Positions 19,103-27,845 are shown, counted from the first letter of the stretch. The stretch is DNA of 64,000 nt from an uncultured Prevotellaceae bacterium (GCA_947176535.1 CAMWQU010000001.1:62001-126000), one strand, 5' to 3'. Program-made: numbers and translations. Notes: generated by a model not told the origin, from the letters alone.

Positions 19103-20317
19103 ATGGACGGACAAACCATCAAAACGCATCCGGACGAAGCGACTACGCTCTGGAACAGGCAGTACATAAAAGTGATGCTCTGCAATTTTCTGATGTTCTT
19201 TGCTTTCTATCTGCTCACCCCGCTGTTGCCGCTGTATCTTGACGAACAATTCCGGGCCGATAAAGACACGATAGGCATTGTTCTTTCCGGTTATGTCGTA
19301 GCCACGCTGATTGTCCGCCCGTTCAGCGGTTTCATTGTCGATACCTTTGACAGAAAGACAGTCCTGATGGTATGTTTCTTTCTGTTCTTCATCTGCTTCA
19401 CCGGATATGTCGGAGCCGGCACGCTGCTCATGTTCGCTATTGTCAGAACCCTACACGGCATACCGTTTGGCGCAACGACTGTGGTAAACAGTACCGTGGC
19501 CATCGACGTACTCCCTTCACGCCGTCGCAACGAGGGTATCGGTTACTACGGTCTCAGCAACAATGTTGCCATGGCAATAGCCCCGAGCACCGGAATATAC
19601 ATCTATCACGTTACCGGGAACTTCAGCCTGCTGTTCTGGCTCTCGCTCCTGCTCGCGTTCGCCGGATTTCTCTGTTCCACATCCGTCAAGTTGCCCCGCA
19701 GGGAGCCGGTGACAGGCAAACCTCGGTTGAGCCTCGACCACTTCTTCCTCAGTCGGGCATGGCTTCTCGCTCTGAATATCAGTTTTTTCAGCCTATGCTG
19801 GGGAGTGATGAGCAACTATGTCGCCATCTACGGCAAGGAGCGACTGGGCATAACCGACGGTACCGGTCTCTTTTTCATGATGTTGTCGGCGGGACTGGTC
19901 ATGTCTCGCCTTTTCGGGGCAAAGGGCCTCAGAGAAGGACGCATGACGCACAATGCTCTGGTTGGCGTCATCCTGTCATTTGCGGGCTATTCCCTGTTTG
20001 CGTTTCTCATCAGTCCTCTAAGTTATTATCTGTCGGCCCTGCTTATCGGATTAGGCAACGGGCAGATGTACCCGGCATTCCTGAATATGTTCATCAAAGT
20101 CGCACGACACGACCAACGCGGAACGGCCAACTCGTCCATTCTGATTTCTTGGGATTTAGGCATGGGGCTTGGTATCCTCGCCGGCGGCGTGCTGGCCGAA
20201 TATATCGGATTTGATGCGGCATTTCGAACCGTTGCGCTGATGCAAGGCATAGGGACACTGCTGTTTATCTGTTTCACAGCAAGATTTTTCGAACGCAGGA
20301 AGCTCGATGAGAATTAA
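19103..20317 (+). CDS. MFS transporter
   Basis: A 404-residue inner-membrane protein with about 12 transmembrane segments, e.g. VMLCNFLMFFAFYLLTPLLP, VLMVCFFLFFICFTGYVGAG and LGMGLGILAGGVLAEYIGF. The MFS loop signature between TM2 and TM3 appears as GFIVDTFDRK. The N-terminal half has GATTVVNSTVAIDVLP and a second loop with PSRRRNEGIGYYGL, typical of the drug/metabolite efflux MFS groups in Bacteroidota. Substrate not predictable. It lies 46 bases upstream of the duplicated phosphatase and could be co-transcribed. Confidence 0.9.
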   Translation: MDGQTIKTHPDEATTLWNRQYIKVMLCNFLMFFAFYLLTPLLPLYLDEQFRADKDTIGIVLSGYVVATLIVRPFSGFIVDTFDRKTVLMVCFFLFFICFTGYVGAGTLLMFAIVRTLHGIPFGATTVVNSTVAIDVLPSRRRNEGIGYYGLSNNVAMAIAPSTGIYIYHVTGNFSLLFWLSLLLAFAGFLCSTSVKLPRREPVTGKPRLSLDHFFLSRAWLLALNISFFSLCWGVMSNYVAIYGKERLGITDGTGLFFMMLSAGLVMSRLFGAKGLREGRMTHNALVGVILSFAGYSLFAFLISPLSYYLSALLIGLGNGQMYPAFLNMFIKVARHDQRGTANSSILISWDLGMGLGILAGGVLAEYIGFDAAFRTVALMQGIGTLLFICFTARFFERRKLDEN

Positions 20318-20362
20318 ACGTATGCACGAAGTCGATACCAAAACTAAAAAATACTATTTACT

Positions 20363-21388
20363 ATGACACAAAGAAGTTTCTTTTCCTTCATTCTTTTCCT
20401 CGTATGCTTCCATACGGCATCGGCCATAAAGATTATCTCCGGCCCCTACCTTCAGAACGTCACCGACAGCGAAGTCACCATCATCTGGCGGACGGACGCT
20501 GACGCCCTCTCGTGGGTGGAACTGGCTCCCGACGGCTCCGACAGTTTCTACGCCACCGCACATCCGCGGTACTACGCGGCCGACATGGGACGGGCCGTCA
20601 TCGGCCGACTGCATAAAGTAACCATACGGAAACTGCAACCGAATACGACCTACCGGTATAGAATCCTCTCGTCGGAGGTGCTGGTGGAAGAACCGTACTA
20701 CGTGGGTTACGGACGAACGACAGCCACCGACGTCTACGGTCGCGAAGCTCTCCGTTTCACCACCACGGGCCCGGCCGACGATTCGTTGGAGTTCCTCATG
20801 GTCAATGACATACACGGCGACAACAAGAAGTTCGAGGAACTCATGGCGGGTTTCCGGAAAGGCGAGACCGATTTTGTCCTCTTCAACGGTGACATGGTCA
20901 GCTTCATGGACAACGAGAACCAACTGTTCGAGGGCTTCCTCAACAAGGCCGTGGACATGTTTGCCTCCGAAACGCCGTTCATCATGGTACGCGGCAATCA
21001 CGAGAGCCGAGGTAAATTCGCACAGAAGTACATGAACTACTTCCCCACTCCGACCGGCAAACCCTACTACGCCCTGCAACGCGGGCCGGTCTATTTCATC
21101 TTCCTCGACGGCGGGGAGGACAAGCCCGACAACTGCATGGAGTATTACGGCACGGCCTTTGGCGACGATTACAGAGCGGAACAAGCGGAATGGCTTGAAC
21201 AGGTTGTTGCAAGCGAGGATTTCAGAAAGGCTCCCTACCACATTGTCGTCTGCCACGTGCCTCCCGTGGGTGACACGTGGCACGGCCCCGCCCACTCCAA
21301 GGCACTGTGGCTCCCGATTCTGAACAAGGCCGGCATCGACATCATGCTCTGCGGCCATCTCCACCAGCACGAATGGCATCGGCCATAA
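20363..21388 (+). CDS. Secreted metallophosphatase, copy 1 (C-terminally truncated by tandem duplication)
   Basis: A purple-acid-phosphatase-like metallophosphoesterase: signal peptide (residues 1-20, FSFILFLVCFHTASA), N-terminal fibronectin-like domain (GPYLQNVTDSEVTIIWRTD), then the metal-site motifs NDIHGD, NGDMV, RGNHE, CHVPP and GHLHQHE. Predicted to hydrolyse phosphomonoesters in the periplasm or outside the cell. The frame crosses a duplication junction at 21374/21375 and ends four residues later (WHRP, stop), losing the last ~48 residues of the ancestral 388-residue protein. All visible metal ligands remain, so activity is possible but folding is uncertain. Copy 2 overlaps its last 16 bases. 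Confidence 0.85.
   Translation: MTQRSFFSFILFLVCFHTASAIKIISGPYLQNVTDSEVTIIWRTDADALSWVELAPDGSDSFYATAHPRYYAADMGRAVIGRLHKVTIRKLQPNTTYRYRILSSEVLVEEPYYVGYGRTTATDVYGREALRFTTTGPADDSLEFLMVNDIHGDNKKFEELMAGFRKGETDFVLFNGDMVSFMDNENQLFEGFLNKAVDMFASETPFIMVRGNHESRGKFAQKYMNYFPTPTGKPYYALQRGPVYFIFLDGGEDKPDNCMEYYGTAFGDDYRAEQAEWLEQVVASEDFRKAPYHIVVCHVPPVGDTWHGPAHSKALWLPILNKAGIDIMLCGHLHQHEWHRP
20416..21374 (+). repeat. 959-bp tandem direct repeat, unit 1
   Basis: Bases 20416-21374 recur immediately at 21375-22333 with an offset of 959. The encoded residues from AIKIISG to LHQHE are identical in both units, and every stretch I compared by eye is identical in DNA. 959 is not a multiple of three, so the repeat shifts the frame. 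No substantial microhomology is visible at the breakpoint. Confidence 0.95.
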
Positions 21389-22488
21389 AGATTATCTCCG
21401 GCCCCTACCTTCAGAACGTCACCGACAGCGAAGTCACCATCATCTGGCGGACGGACGCTGACGCCCTCTCGTGGGTGGAACTGGCTCCCGACGGCTCCGA
21501 CAGTTTCTACGCCACCGCACATCCGCGGTACTACGCGGCCGACATGGGACGGGCCGTCATCGGCCGACTGCATAAAGTAACCATACGGAAACTGCAACCG
21601 AATACGACCTACCGGTATAGAATCCTCTCGTCGGAGGTGCTGGTGGAAGAACCGTACTACGTGGGTTACGGACGAACGACAGCCACCGACGTCTACGGTC
21701 GCGAAGCTCTCCGTTTCACCACCACGGGCCCGGCCGACGATTCGTTGGAGTTCCTCATGGTCAATGACATACACGGCGACAACAAGAAGTTCGAGGAACT
21801 CATGGCGGGTTTCCGGAAAGGCGAGACCGATTTTGTCCTCTTCAACGGTGACATGGTCAGCTTCATGGACAACGAGAACCAACTGTTCGAGGGCTTCCTC
21901 AACAAGGCCGTGGACATGTTTGCCTCCGAAACGCCGTTCATCATGGTACGCGGCAATCACGAGAGCCGAGGTAAATTCGCACAGAAGTACATGAACTACT
22001 TCCCCACTCCGACCGGCAAACCCTACTACGCCCTGCAACGCGGGCCGGTCTATTTCATCTTCCTCGACGGCGGGGAGGACAAGCCCGACAACTGCATGGA
22101 GTATTACGGCACGGCCTTTGGCGACGATTACAGAGCGGAACAAGCGGAATGGCTTGAACAGGTTGTTGCAAGCGAGGATTTCAGAAAGGCTCCCTACCAC
22201 ATTGTCGTCTGCCACGTGCCTCCCGTGGGTGACACGTGGCACGGCCCCGCCCACTCCAAGGCACTGTGGCTCCCGATTCTGAACAAGGCCGGCATCGACA
22301 TCATGCTCTGCGGCCATCTCCACCAGCACGAATTTCACGAGAAAGGCTTCGAGGGCGCGCAGTTCCCCGTACTCGTCAATTCCAACAAAGACGTCGTGAA
22401 AGTGAAAGCCGACTCCTCCGCGCTCCGTCTCGACATCTCGAACCGCAAGGGAGAGGCGGTCGGCAAGCCCCTTGTCATCAAACGATAG
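21373..22488 (+). CDS. Metallophosphatase, copy 2 (lacks signal peptide)
   Basis: 371 residues from an ATG created at the duplication junction (ATGGCATCGGCC, giving MASAIKIISG), restoring the phosphatase frame. It has the fibronectin-like and metallophosphoesterase domains with all five metal motifs and the full C-terminus (FHEKGFEGAQFPVLVNSNKD, ending KPLVIKR), but not the signal peptide. If translated it should stay in the cytosol. Its ATG overlaps the stop of copy 1, so translation would depend on coupling; no independent promoter is visible. An in-frame GTG/ATG from 21277 would read copy 1 out of frame and is less likely. Confidence 0.7.
   Translation: MASAIKIISGPYLQNVTDSEVTIIWRTDADALSWVELAPDGSDSFYATAHPRYYAADMGRAVIGRLHKVTIRKLQPNTTYRYRILSSEVLVEEPYYVGYGRTTATDVYGREALRFTTTGPADDSLEFLMVNDIHGDNKKFEELMAGFRKGETDFVLFNGDMVSFMDNENQLFEGFLNKAVDMFASETPFIMVRGNHESRGKFAQKYMNYFPTPTGKPYYALQRGPVYFIFLDGGEDKPDNCMEYYGTAFGDDYRAEQAEWLEQVVASEDFRKAPYHIVVCHVPPVGDTWHGPAHSKALWLPILNKAGIDIMLCGHLHQHEFHEKGFEGAQFPVLVNSNKDVVKVKADSSALRLDISNRKGEAVGKPLVIKR
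21375..22333 (+). repeat. 959-bp tandem direct repeat, unit 2
   Basis: Second unit of the head-to-tail duplication. It ends at GCACGAAT; beyond 22333 the sequence continues with the original gene 3' end (TTCACGAGAAAGG). Confidence 0.95.
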
Positions 22489-22590
22489 ATTCCCGCCCCT
22501 GCTCCACCCCCTGCCGTTTATCCGGAACGTGAGGGAATAACACATTTCGATGTAGCCCATTTTAGGGACTGCCCCACCAAGGGGGGGGCT

Positions 22591-22720
22591 AACGTCGGAC
22601 CTCAGTCCATAGCGGGACCGAGGCCCGACAATAGTATTGTCTCGGCTCCGTCCCGCTATGGACTGAAGCCCGTCCTGCCTACGTGCGCGCCCGCACACGC
22701 GTATGCGCGTTCCTTATTTA
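22591..22720 (+). repeat. Interspersed composite repeat, copy 3
   Basis: Here the CTAT units occur in both orientations: 22596-22634 is largely the reverse complement of 22634-22672, giving an imperfect hairpin of about 36 bp per arm. It is followed by TACGTGCGCGC, CCGCACACGCGTATGCGCG and the tail TTCCTTATTTATTATA. A run of eight G lies just upstream. The rest of 22489-23050 holds no gene beyond the small hairpins listed separately. Confidence 0.8.
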
Positions 22721-22753
22721 TTATATCATGAATGGAATGTCGGGAAATCGTAA

Positions 22754-22950
22754 TCCCTCTCTTGCTAAGAGAGGGAATGAGTGGTGCAAAGATACATAAA
22801 AGAATATAAAATAGGAAATTATGGGCGATGAAACTATCCCTGTCGGCTGAAAAAATGTACAAATGTCGAGCAAAACGGCCCCTGTGAGAAATAGAATCCC
22901 TTGATTCATTGTCCATTGTCTTTTTGTTCCCTCTCTTAGCAAGAGATGGA
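22754..22950. repeat. Pair of 23-nt hairpins in inverted orientation bounding 150 bp
   Basis: 22754-22776 is a perfect hairpin (TCCCTCTCTT, loop GCT, AAGAGAGGGA). 22928-22950 is its reverse-complement version (loop AGC) with one stem mismatch. The enclosed 150 bp codes for nothing obvious. It could be a small non-autonomous element or two related terminators. Confidence 0.55.
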
Positions 22951-23050
22951 ACGTTTGGAAAGAAGAAAGGAGAGACGTTCAGGCCCCGTTTTTCCCGATA
23001 AAAATAGTAACGTCTGCCGGGCCTGCAGACAACAAAACTTAATAAACAAC

Positions 23051-23188
23051 ATGAAAAAGTTTCTCTTCTTATTGGGTGCGGCAATGTTGGTTACCTCTTG
23101 CATATGCATCACCAAAACATCTAAAACTGCAACGACAGCGACTTCACTAAATTCCACTACGATGGCACTCCTCAATGTGGCTCCCTGA
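23051..23188 (+). CDS. Very short lipoprotein, possibly a truncated paralogue
   Basis: 45 residues: MKKFLFLLGAAMLVTSC is a clear lipoprotein signal with lipobox LVTSC. It is followed by a Thr/Ser-rich stretch (TKTSKTATTATS) and the end MALLNVAP. The codon choice, position and a strong terminator 26 bases after the stop support a real transcription unit. The mature part is under 30 residues. Larger Bacteroidales lipoproteins begin in a similar way, so a premature stop or deletion is possible; I recall this family pattern only loosely. Confidence 0.5.
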   Translation: MKKFLFLLGAAMLVTSCICITKTSKTATTATSLNSTTMALLNVAP

Positions 23189-23213
23189 GCGCATTACAGT
23201 CACCAATTAAGTT

Positions 23214-23253
23214 ATACACAAAAAAGGAGGCCGCAGCCTCCTTTTTTGTGTAT
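23214..23253 (+). terminator. Strong bidirectional terminator
   Basis: 18-bp perfect stem around the loop CGCA (23232-23235), with arms containing AAAAAAGGAGGC and GCCTCCTTTTTT. It serves the small lipoprotein gene (+) and the convergent symporter gene (-). Confidence 0.9.
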
Positions 23254-23262
23254 TTGAGTTCT

Positions 23263-24423
23263 TCAATTCTTTTCTCGATAATACTTATCGACTATCAACG
23301 CAATAGCACCGTCACCCGCCACATTGCAGGCCGTACCGAACGAGTCCATGGCAATGTACAGGGCTATCATCAGTGCCTGCTGTTCGGACGAGAAACCCAG
23401 AATGCTGCTCAGGATGCCCAAGGCGGCCATAATGCAACCGCCGGGAACTCCAGGAGCCGCCACCATGACGACACCCAGCATCATGATGAAATGAACGAAA
23501 AGAACGGGGTCGTGCGGCAGACCGGCCAACAGACAGATAGTCAATGCGCAGGCCGTTATCTTCATGGCCGAACCCGACATGTGAATCGTTGCGCAGAGGG
23601 GAATCGTGAAACCGGCAATCCCCTCCGACACCCCATTTTCCCGGGTCTGCCTCAACGTTACGGGAATGGTGGCGGCACTCGACGAGGTGCCCAATGCCAT
23701 CATATAGGCCGGCACCATCGTCCAAAACAACCGGAAAGGATTCCTCCTTACGATAATGCCCGCTATGCAGAACTCATAAAACAGGATGAGCAGGTGCAGG
23801 ACAAAGATAACCACAATAATCTTTGCGAACACAAGCACGATGCGGTACGCCTCGCCCGTGACGGCCATCGTAAGGAATATGCCGAAGATGTAGAGCGGCA
23901 GCAAGGGGATAACGGCCTTCTCTATCGTCTTGCCGACCACTTCGCGAAACTCCTGCGCCACACTCTTCAAAGCACTTTGCGCAGGGCCATAGGCAATTCC
24001 GAGACCCAACAGGAAAGAGAATACAAGGGCCGACATCACGTCAAGCATGGCTGGAATACGAACCGTAAAGTAAGGCAGGACGGCCGACGATTCCTCCACC
24101 CGCACCGTGGCCAATGTCTGTTCCACCATGCCGGAAAACAGCACCGAGCCGGCTCCGTAAGCCAGAAAACCAGCCAAAGCCGTGTCGATGTAGGCAATGA
24201 GAACCGTAACGATGAGCAACTTGCCAGCACTGCGGCCCACCTCACCTATGGCGGGCGTCACCAGACCGACAATAATAAGAGGAATCAGGAAGTTGAGAAA
24301 CTGGCTGAACACGCCGTTGAACGTTGCGAACAGCCGTACACCGCCCATCGGAAGTAACTGACCCGCGACGAGGCCGAGCACGATGGCAATGAGAATACGG
24401 GGAAGAAGTCCTATCTTTTTCAT
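23263..24423 (-). CDS. Dicarboxylate/amino acid:cation symporter (DAACS family)
   Basis: A 386-residue inner-membrane transporter with about eight hydrophobic segments and re-entrant loops. The serine-rich family signature is present (ALGTSSSAATIPVTLR), as are PLCATIHMSGSAMKIT in the transport core and the C-terminal AMDSFGTACNVAGDG in place of the usual NxxxD motif. Members import glutamate, aspartate, serine/threonine or C4-dicarboxylates with Na+ or H+; the substrate here is not resolved. The ATG overlaps the cstA stop (ATGA), so both transporters are co-expressed. Confidence 0.92.
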   Translation of the reverse strand: MKKIGLLPRILIAIVLGLVAGQLLPMGGVRLFATFNGVFSQFLNFLIPLIIVGLVTPAIGEVGRSAGKLLIVTVLIAYIDTALAGFLAYGAGSVLFSGMVEQTLATVRVEESSAVLPYFTVRIPAMLDVMSALVFSFLLGLGIAYGPAQSALKSVAQEFREVVGKTIEKAVIPLLPLYIFGIFLTMAVTGEAYRIVLVFAKIIVVIFVLHLLILFYEFCIAGIIVRRNPFRLFWTMVPAYMMALGTSSSAATIPVTLRQTRENGVSEGIAGFTIPLCATIHMSGSAMKITACALTICLLAGLPHDPVLFVHFIMMLGVVMVAAPGVPGGCIMAALGILSSILGFSSEQQALMIALYIAMDSFGTACNVAGDGAIALIVDKYYREKN

Positions 24424-25898
24424 GCGTTCCGCTTATCCGAATTTCTATTCTTTTCCTTACGATACCACAGAGTGAAGCACACAACGGCCGCCAGCAGGCA
24501 CACGCCGCTGATGGAGTACCCCACGGCTCTGGGCAGATAAAGCATCTGTTTCGAGACAAAGAGGTAGGAAGTGCAGACGGCCGTCATGAAGAGAGCCGGA
24601 ATAAGACTTATCCAAAAGCACTTACGCTCGCACACTAAATAAACCGTAGCCGTCCACAGCGCAAAGGCCGCGAGCGTCTGATTCGACCACCCGAAATATT
24701 GCCAGATGGTATTGAAACCGTCGGCATTCTCTATCTGCCAATAGAGCAACAAGATAGAAAGCAGGAACATCGGCACGCAGACGAACAGCCGCTTCGGTAT
24801 GGGACGCTGGTCCATACCAAGCCCCTCCGCCACAATGAGGCGGGCCGAACGGAAAGCCGTGTCACCGGAAGTTATCGGTGCAGCCACCACGCCCAGCATA
24901 GCCAGTACGGCGCCGGCCACTCCCAACCAACTGTTGCAGACCAGATGAACCACGGCCGCCGATGACGTGTGGAAACCGTTCACGGCACCGGCTATCGAGG
25001 CGTAGCCCGGAACGGGCTCGTTGTAGAAGAACCACGAAGCCACAGTGGCCCATATCAGGGCAACAATTCCCTCGGTTATCATGGCACCGTAAAACATGGG
25101 CCGCCCCATACGCTCGTGCTTCACGCAACGGGCCATCAGCGGGGTCTGCGTGGCATGAAATCCACTGATGGCTCCGCAAGCCACCGTGATAAACAGGCAG
25201 GGAAAAATCTGATCCGTCCACGTCTCCGGTTCTGCGGAAGCCCCCATATTGTAGAAATGCTCCCACACTTCGGGCAAAGCCGGCCACCTGACAAGCAGCA
25301 CTGCCAACAAAGCGGCGGCCATGAAAAGCAGGGATACGGCAAACAGAGGATATACTTTTCCGATGATTTTGTCAATCGGTAACATCGTGGCAATGACGTA
25401 GTAAACGAATATCACTCCCACCCACATCATCTTCTCACCGCCGAGGCCACCGAGGATTTCGGCAGGCGAATAAACGAACACCGTCCCGACCATCAGCAGC
25501 AAAATGACGGTGAAGACAAGCACCACGGCCTTCATGCCCCGTCCCAGATAGCGGCCCACCAGTTCGGGCAGTCCCGCTCCGTCGTGACGCATCGAGAGCA
25601 TACCCACCAGATAGTCGTGTACGGCTCCGGCAAAGATGCAACCGAACACAATCCACAGGTAGGCCACGGGACCGAACTTCGCGCCCATGATGGCCCCGAA
25701 GATGGGGCCGGTGCCGGCGATATTCAGGAACTGAATCATGAACACCTTCCAACCGGGCATCACGATGTAATCCAGTCCGTCGGCCTTCGCCACGGCGGGC
25801 GTCACACGTTCGTCCGGGGCAATCACCCGCTCCACGAACTTACCATAACACACATAGCCCACCACAAGGGCCACGAGACTCAGCAGAAATGTAATCAT
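24420..25898 (-). CDS. cstA: Carbon starvation protein CstA-family transporter
   Basis: A 492-residue polytopic membrane protein with CstA-family sequence throughout: VMPGWKVFMIQFLNIAGTGP, IFGAIMGAKFGPVAYLW, FAGAVHDYLVGMLSMRHDG and the C-terminal YFGWSNQTLAAFALWTATVY. Known relatives import peptides (CstA) or pyruvate (BtsT/YjiY); this protein is shorter than E. coli CstA (~700 residues), as in many Bacteroidales. Paired with the DAACS symporter it suggests uptake of small organic or amino acids, possibly when carbon is scarce (inference). Confidence 0.9.
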   Translation of the reverse strand: MITFLLSLVALVVGYVCYGKFVERVIAPDERVTPAVAKADGLDYIVMPGWKVFMIQFLNIAGTGPIFGAIMGAKFGPVAYLWIVFGCIFAGAVHDYLVGMLSMRHDGAGLPELVGRYLGRGMKAVVLVFTVILLLMVGTVFVYSPAEILGGLGGEKMMWVGVIFVYYVIATMLPIDKIIGKVYPLFAVSLLFMAAALLAVLLVRWPALPEVWEHFYNMGASAEPETWTDQIFPCLFITVACGAISGFHATQTPLMARCVKHERMGRPMFYGAMITEGIVALIWATVASWFFYNEPVPGYASIAGAVNGFHTSSAAVVHLVCNSWLGVAGAVLAMLGVVAAPITSGDTAFRSARLIVAEGLGMDQRPIPKRLFVCVPMFLLSILLLYWQIENADGFNTIWQYFGWSNQTLAAFALWTATVYLVCERKCFWISLIPALFMTAVCTSYLFVSKQMLYLPRAVGYSISGVCLLAAVVCFTLWYRKEKNRNSDKRNA

Positions 25899-25999
25899 GC
25901 GATTGTATCAAAATGAAGCCGCACCGACCGCATAATGTGGGCGGGCGGTGCGGCATACGGTATAACGGGACATAGCCGGAATCAACGTTCTCTCTTCAG

Positions 26000-26824
26000 T
26001 TACTCCGCAGACTTCTTGGTCGAGCGGCGTGCCGTGCGCTTCGGTTTCTCCTCTGCGGGCTTGTCGATTTTCACGCCGGCCAGTTCCGGGTCAATCATGA
26101 TGCGTCCGCAGTATTCGCACACGATAATCTTCTTACGCATACGGATGTCGAGCTGACGCTGGGGCGGAATCTTGTTGAAGCAACCGCCGCAGGCATCACG
26201 TTGCACATACACGATTCCGAGTCCGTTTCGTGAATTGCGGCGAATGCGCTTGAAGGCAGCCAGCAGACGCTGTTCGATCTGCACCTCAAGGTTCTTTGAA
26301 CGCTCGCGCAACTTCTCCTCGTCGGCTTTCGTCTCGGAAATGATTTCTTCCAGTTCCGACTTCTTGATGTCGAGGTCGGTGCGACGCTCCGTCACGGCCT
26401 CGGTGCTTGCGGCCAGTTCCTCCGTCTTGCGATGGATAGCCTCGTCGGCCTCGCGTATCTTCTTTTGGTTCAGCTCGATGTCCAGTGACTGAAACTCAAT
26501 CTCCTTGTTCAGAGAGTCGTACTCACGGTTGTTACGGACGTTGTCCATCTGCTCCTTGTACTTCTCAATGGCTGCGGTAGCCGTCTCGATGGTGGCACGG
26601 CGGTCGGCAATCTCACGCTTCAGTTCCACAATCTCGTTCTGAATCTTCTCGATACGGGTAGTGAGTCCCTCGATTTCGTCCTCCAAGTCCTGAACCTCCA
26701 GGGGAAGTTCGCCGCGCAGGGTCTTAATCTTGTCGATTTCACTCAGCATCGTCTGCAACTGGTAGAGGTTCTTCAGTTTCTCCTCTACGGTCAGTTCCGT
26801 CGGGTCTTTTACTTTTGTTGCCAT
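26000..26824 (-). CDS. Coiled-coil protein with C-terminal C4 zinc ribbon
   Basis: 274 residues: a long two-part coiled coil (about 15-185, rich in Glu/Lys/Arg with heptad Leu/Ile), then a zinc ribbon CGGCFNKIPPQ and CEYCGRIM, then a Lys/Arg-rich tail (KPKRTARRSTKK). It matches the conserved zf-RING_7/C4-type zinc ribbon family, often linked to nucleic-acid or ribosome-related roles, with no firmly assigned function. It is seven bases downstream of the Nif3 gene, an association conserved in many bacteria. Confidence 0.88.
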   Translation of the reverse strand: MATKVKDPTELTVEEKLKNLYQLQTMLSEIDKIKTLRGELPLEVQDLEDEIEGLTTRIEKIQNEIVELKREIADRRATIETATAAIEKYKEQMDNVRNNREYDSLNKEIEFQSLDIELNQKKIREADEAIHRKTEELAASTEAVTERRTDLDIKKSELEEIISETKADEEKLRERSKNLEVQIEQRLLAAFKRIRRNSRNGLGIVYVQRDACGGCFNKIPPQRQLDIRMRKKIIVCEYCGRIMIDPELAGVKIDKPAEEKPKRTARRSTKKSAE

Positions 26825-26831
26825 AATTTGT

Positions 26832-27632
26832 TTATAGGTATTTTATAGGATTTGTATCTACTCCGGTGACGAACAGGGGGAGTTCGGGTGCCAGTTCGCT
26901 GATAATCTGATAGAAAATCTCACGCGTGTATTGCTCGCTCTGATAGTGCCCCATCACGGCCAACTGTATCTCCTGCTCGTGGCCGAAGAACTGGTGGTAC
27001 GACATTTCGCCCGTCAGGAACGCGTCGGCCTCGAGGCGCAATGCCTCGCCAAGCAGGAAAGCTCCTGCACCACCGCATACGGCGACCGACTGGATGGGCC
27101 GGCCGAGGAGCTCGTTATGCTGTAGGCACTCGATGTGGAAAACATCTTTCACCCGCTGCAGGAAAGCTAAAGAATCCTCCGGACCGGGCAGGTAACCCAG
27201 CACCCCGCTGCCGGCCGTCACCTCCTGACCGCCCACGCTCACCCGGCGGGGCTGCATCATCTGCACATCCACCAGTCCGAGCTTCTCGGCGATGCGATAG
27301 TTCACGCCATCCTCGGCATTGTCGAGGTTGGTGTGGGCCGCATAAATGGCAATGTCGTTGCGGACGGCCAGACGCACGCAACGTTCCACCTGCGTCCGTT
27401 CGGTCACCCGGCTCAGGGGGCGGAACAGCAGGGGATGGTGACTGACGATGAGGTTGCAGCCCAAATCAATGGCCTCGCGGATGACTTCCTCGGTCACATC
27501 CAAACACAACAATGCCCCTGAGGCCTCCTGCTCCGCTGTCAATCCAATCTGCAGGCCGGCATTATCATAGCTCTCCTGCAGCGGCAACGGCGCAAAACGT
27601 TCAAGGGCGCATAGGATTTCCTTTATTTTCAC
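26832..27632 (-). CDS. Nif3/YbgI-family dinuclear metal-binding protein
   Basis: 266 residues from a GTG at 27632 (MKIKEILCALERFAPLPLQE). The upstream TTG at 27656 is rejected because it falls inside a TACTTTTG promoter element. Family motifs: SYDNAGLQIG, LIVSHHPLLF and YAAHTNLDNA for the metal site, ADAFLTGEMSYHQFF and the late MGHYQSEQ. Related proteins form toroidal hexamers and some act as GTP cyclohydrolase-like or metal-chaperone enzymes; the function is unsettled. Upstream gene of the zinc-ribbon protein. Confidence 0.9.
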   Translation of the reverse strand: MKIKEILCALERFAPLPLQESYDNAGLQIGLTAEQEASGALLCLDVTEEVIREAIDLGCNLIVSHHPLLFRPLSRVTERTQVERCVRLAVRNDIAIYAAHTNLDNAEDGVNYRIAEKLGLVDVQMMQPRRVSVGGQEVTAGSGVLGYLPGPEDSLAFLQRVKDVFHIECLQHNELLGRPIQSVAVCGGAGAFLLGEALRLEADAFLTGEMSYHQFFGHEQEIQLAVMGHYQSEQYTREIFYQIISELAPELPLFVTGVDTNPIKYL

Positions 27633-27653
27633 GCTGTATGAAGTATGTGAGTG

Positions 27654-27661
27654 CAAAAGTA
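27654..27661 (-). promoter_or_regulatory. -7 promoter element for the Nif3 gene
   Basis: Reverse strand TACTTTTG, about 22 bases before the GTG start. It decides against the TTG start at 27656. Confidence 0.6.
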
Positions 27662-27779
27662 CGAAATATATTCGGAATATCCACGGCCGCGCCTCTTTTT
27701 TTGCTACATTTTCCGCAGATTCGCCGAAAACGGGGCCGACACGACGTCAGGAACGGAAACAAAGCTACGGAGGACTACA

Positions 27780-27845
27780 TTATTCAGAGGTGAGCGGTTA
27801 ATTATTCGGTCGCCTTTGAATAATTAACCGCTCACCTCTGAATAA
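27780..27845. repeat. 66-nt perfect hairpin repeat, copy 1
   Basis: 28-bp uninterrupted stem around the loop GGTCGCCTTT; the arms start TTATTCAGAGGTGAGCGG and end GAATAA. A second copy with the same loop lies at 59437-59504. The flanks share CGGAGGACT on the left and a CCCnTCC stretch on the right, so the mobile or conserved unit is somewhat longer than the stem. Confidence 0.92.

Noticed and set aside
21235-22698. 487-codon minus-strand open frame over the phosphatase repeat
   Set aside because: It mirrors an equally long antisense frame in unit 1, explained by the same codon bias; the + strand codes for the phosphatase.
22656-23084. 142-codon minus-strand open frame at 22.66-23.08 kb
   Set aside because: It runs through the dispersed repeat, both hairpins and an opposite-strand lipoprotein gene; no protein-like features.
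27654-27656. TTG start for the Nif3 gene
   Set aside because: It lies within the TACTTTTG promoter element; the GTG at 27632 gives the usual MKIKEI start.
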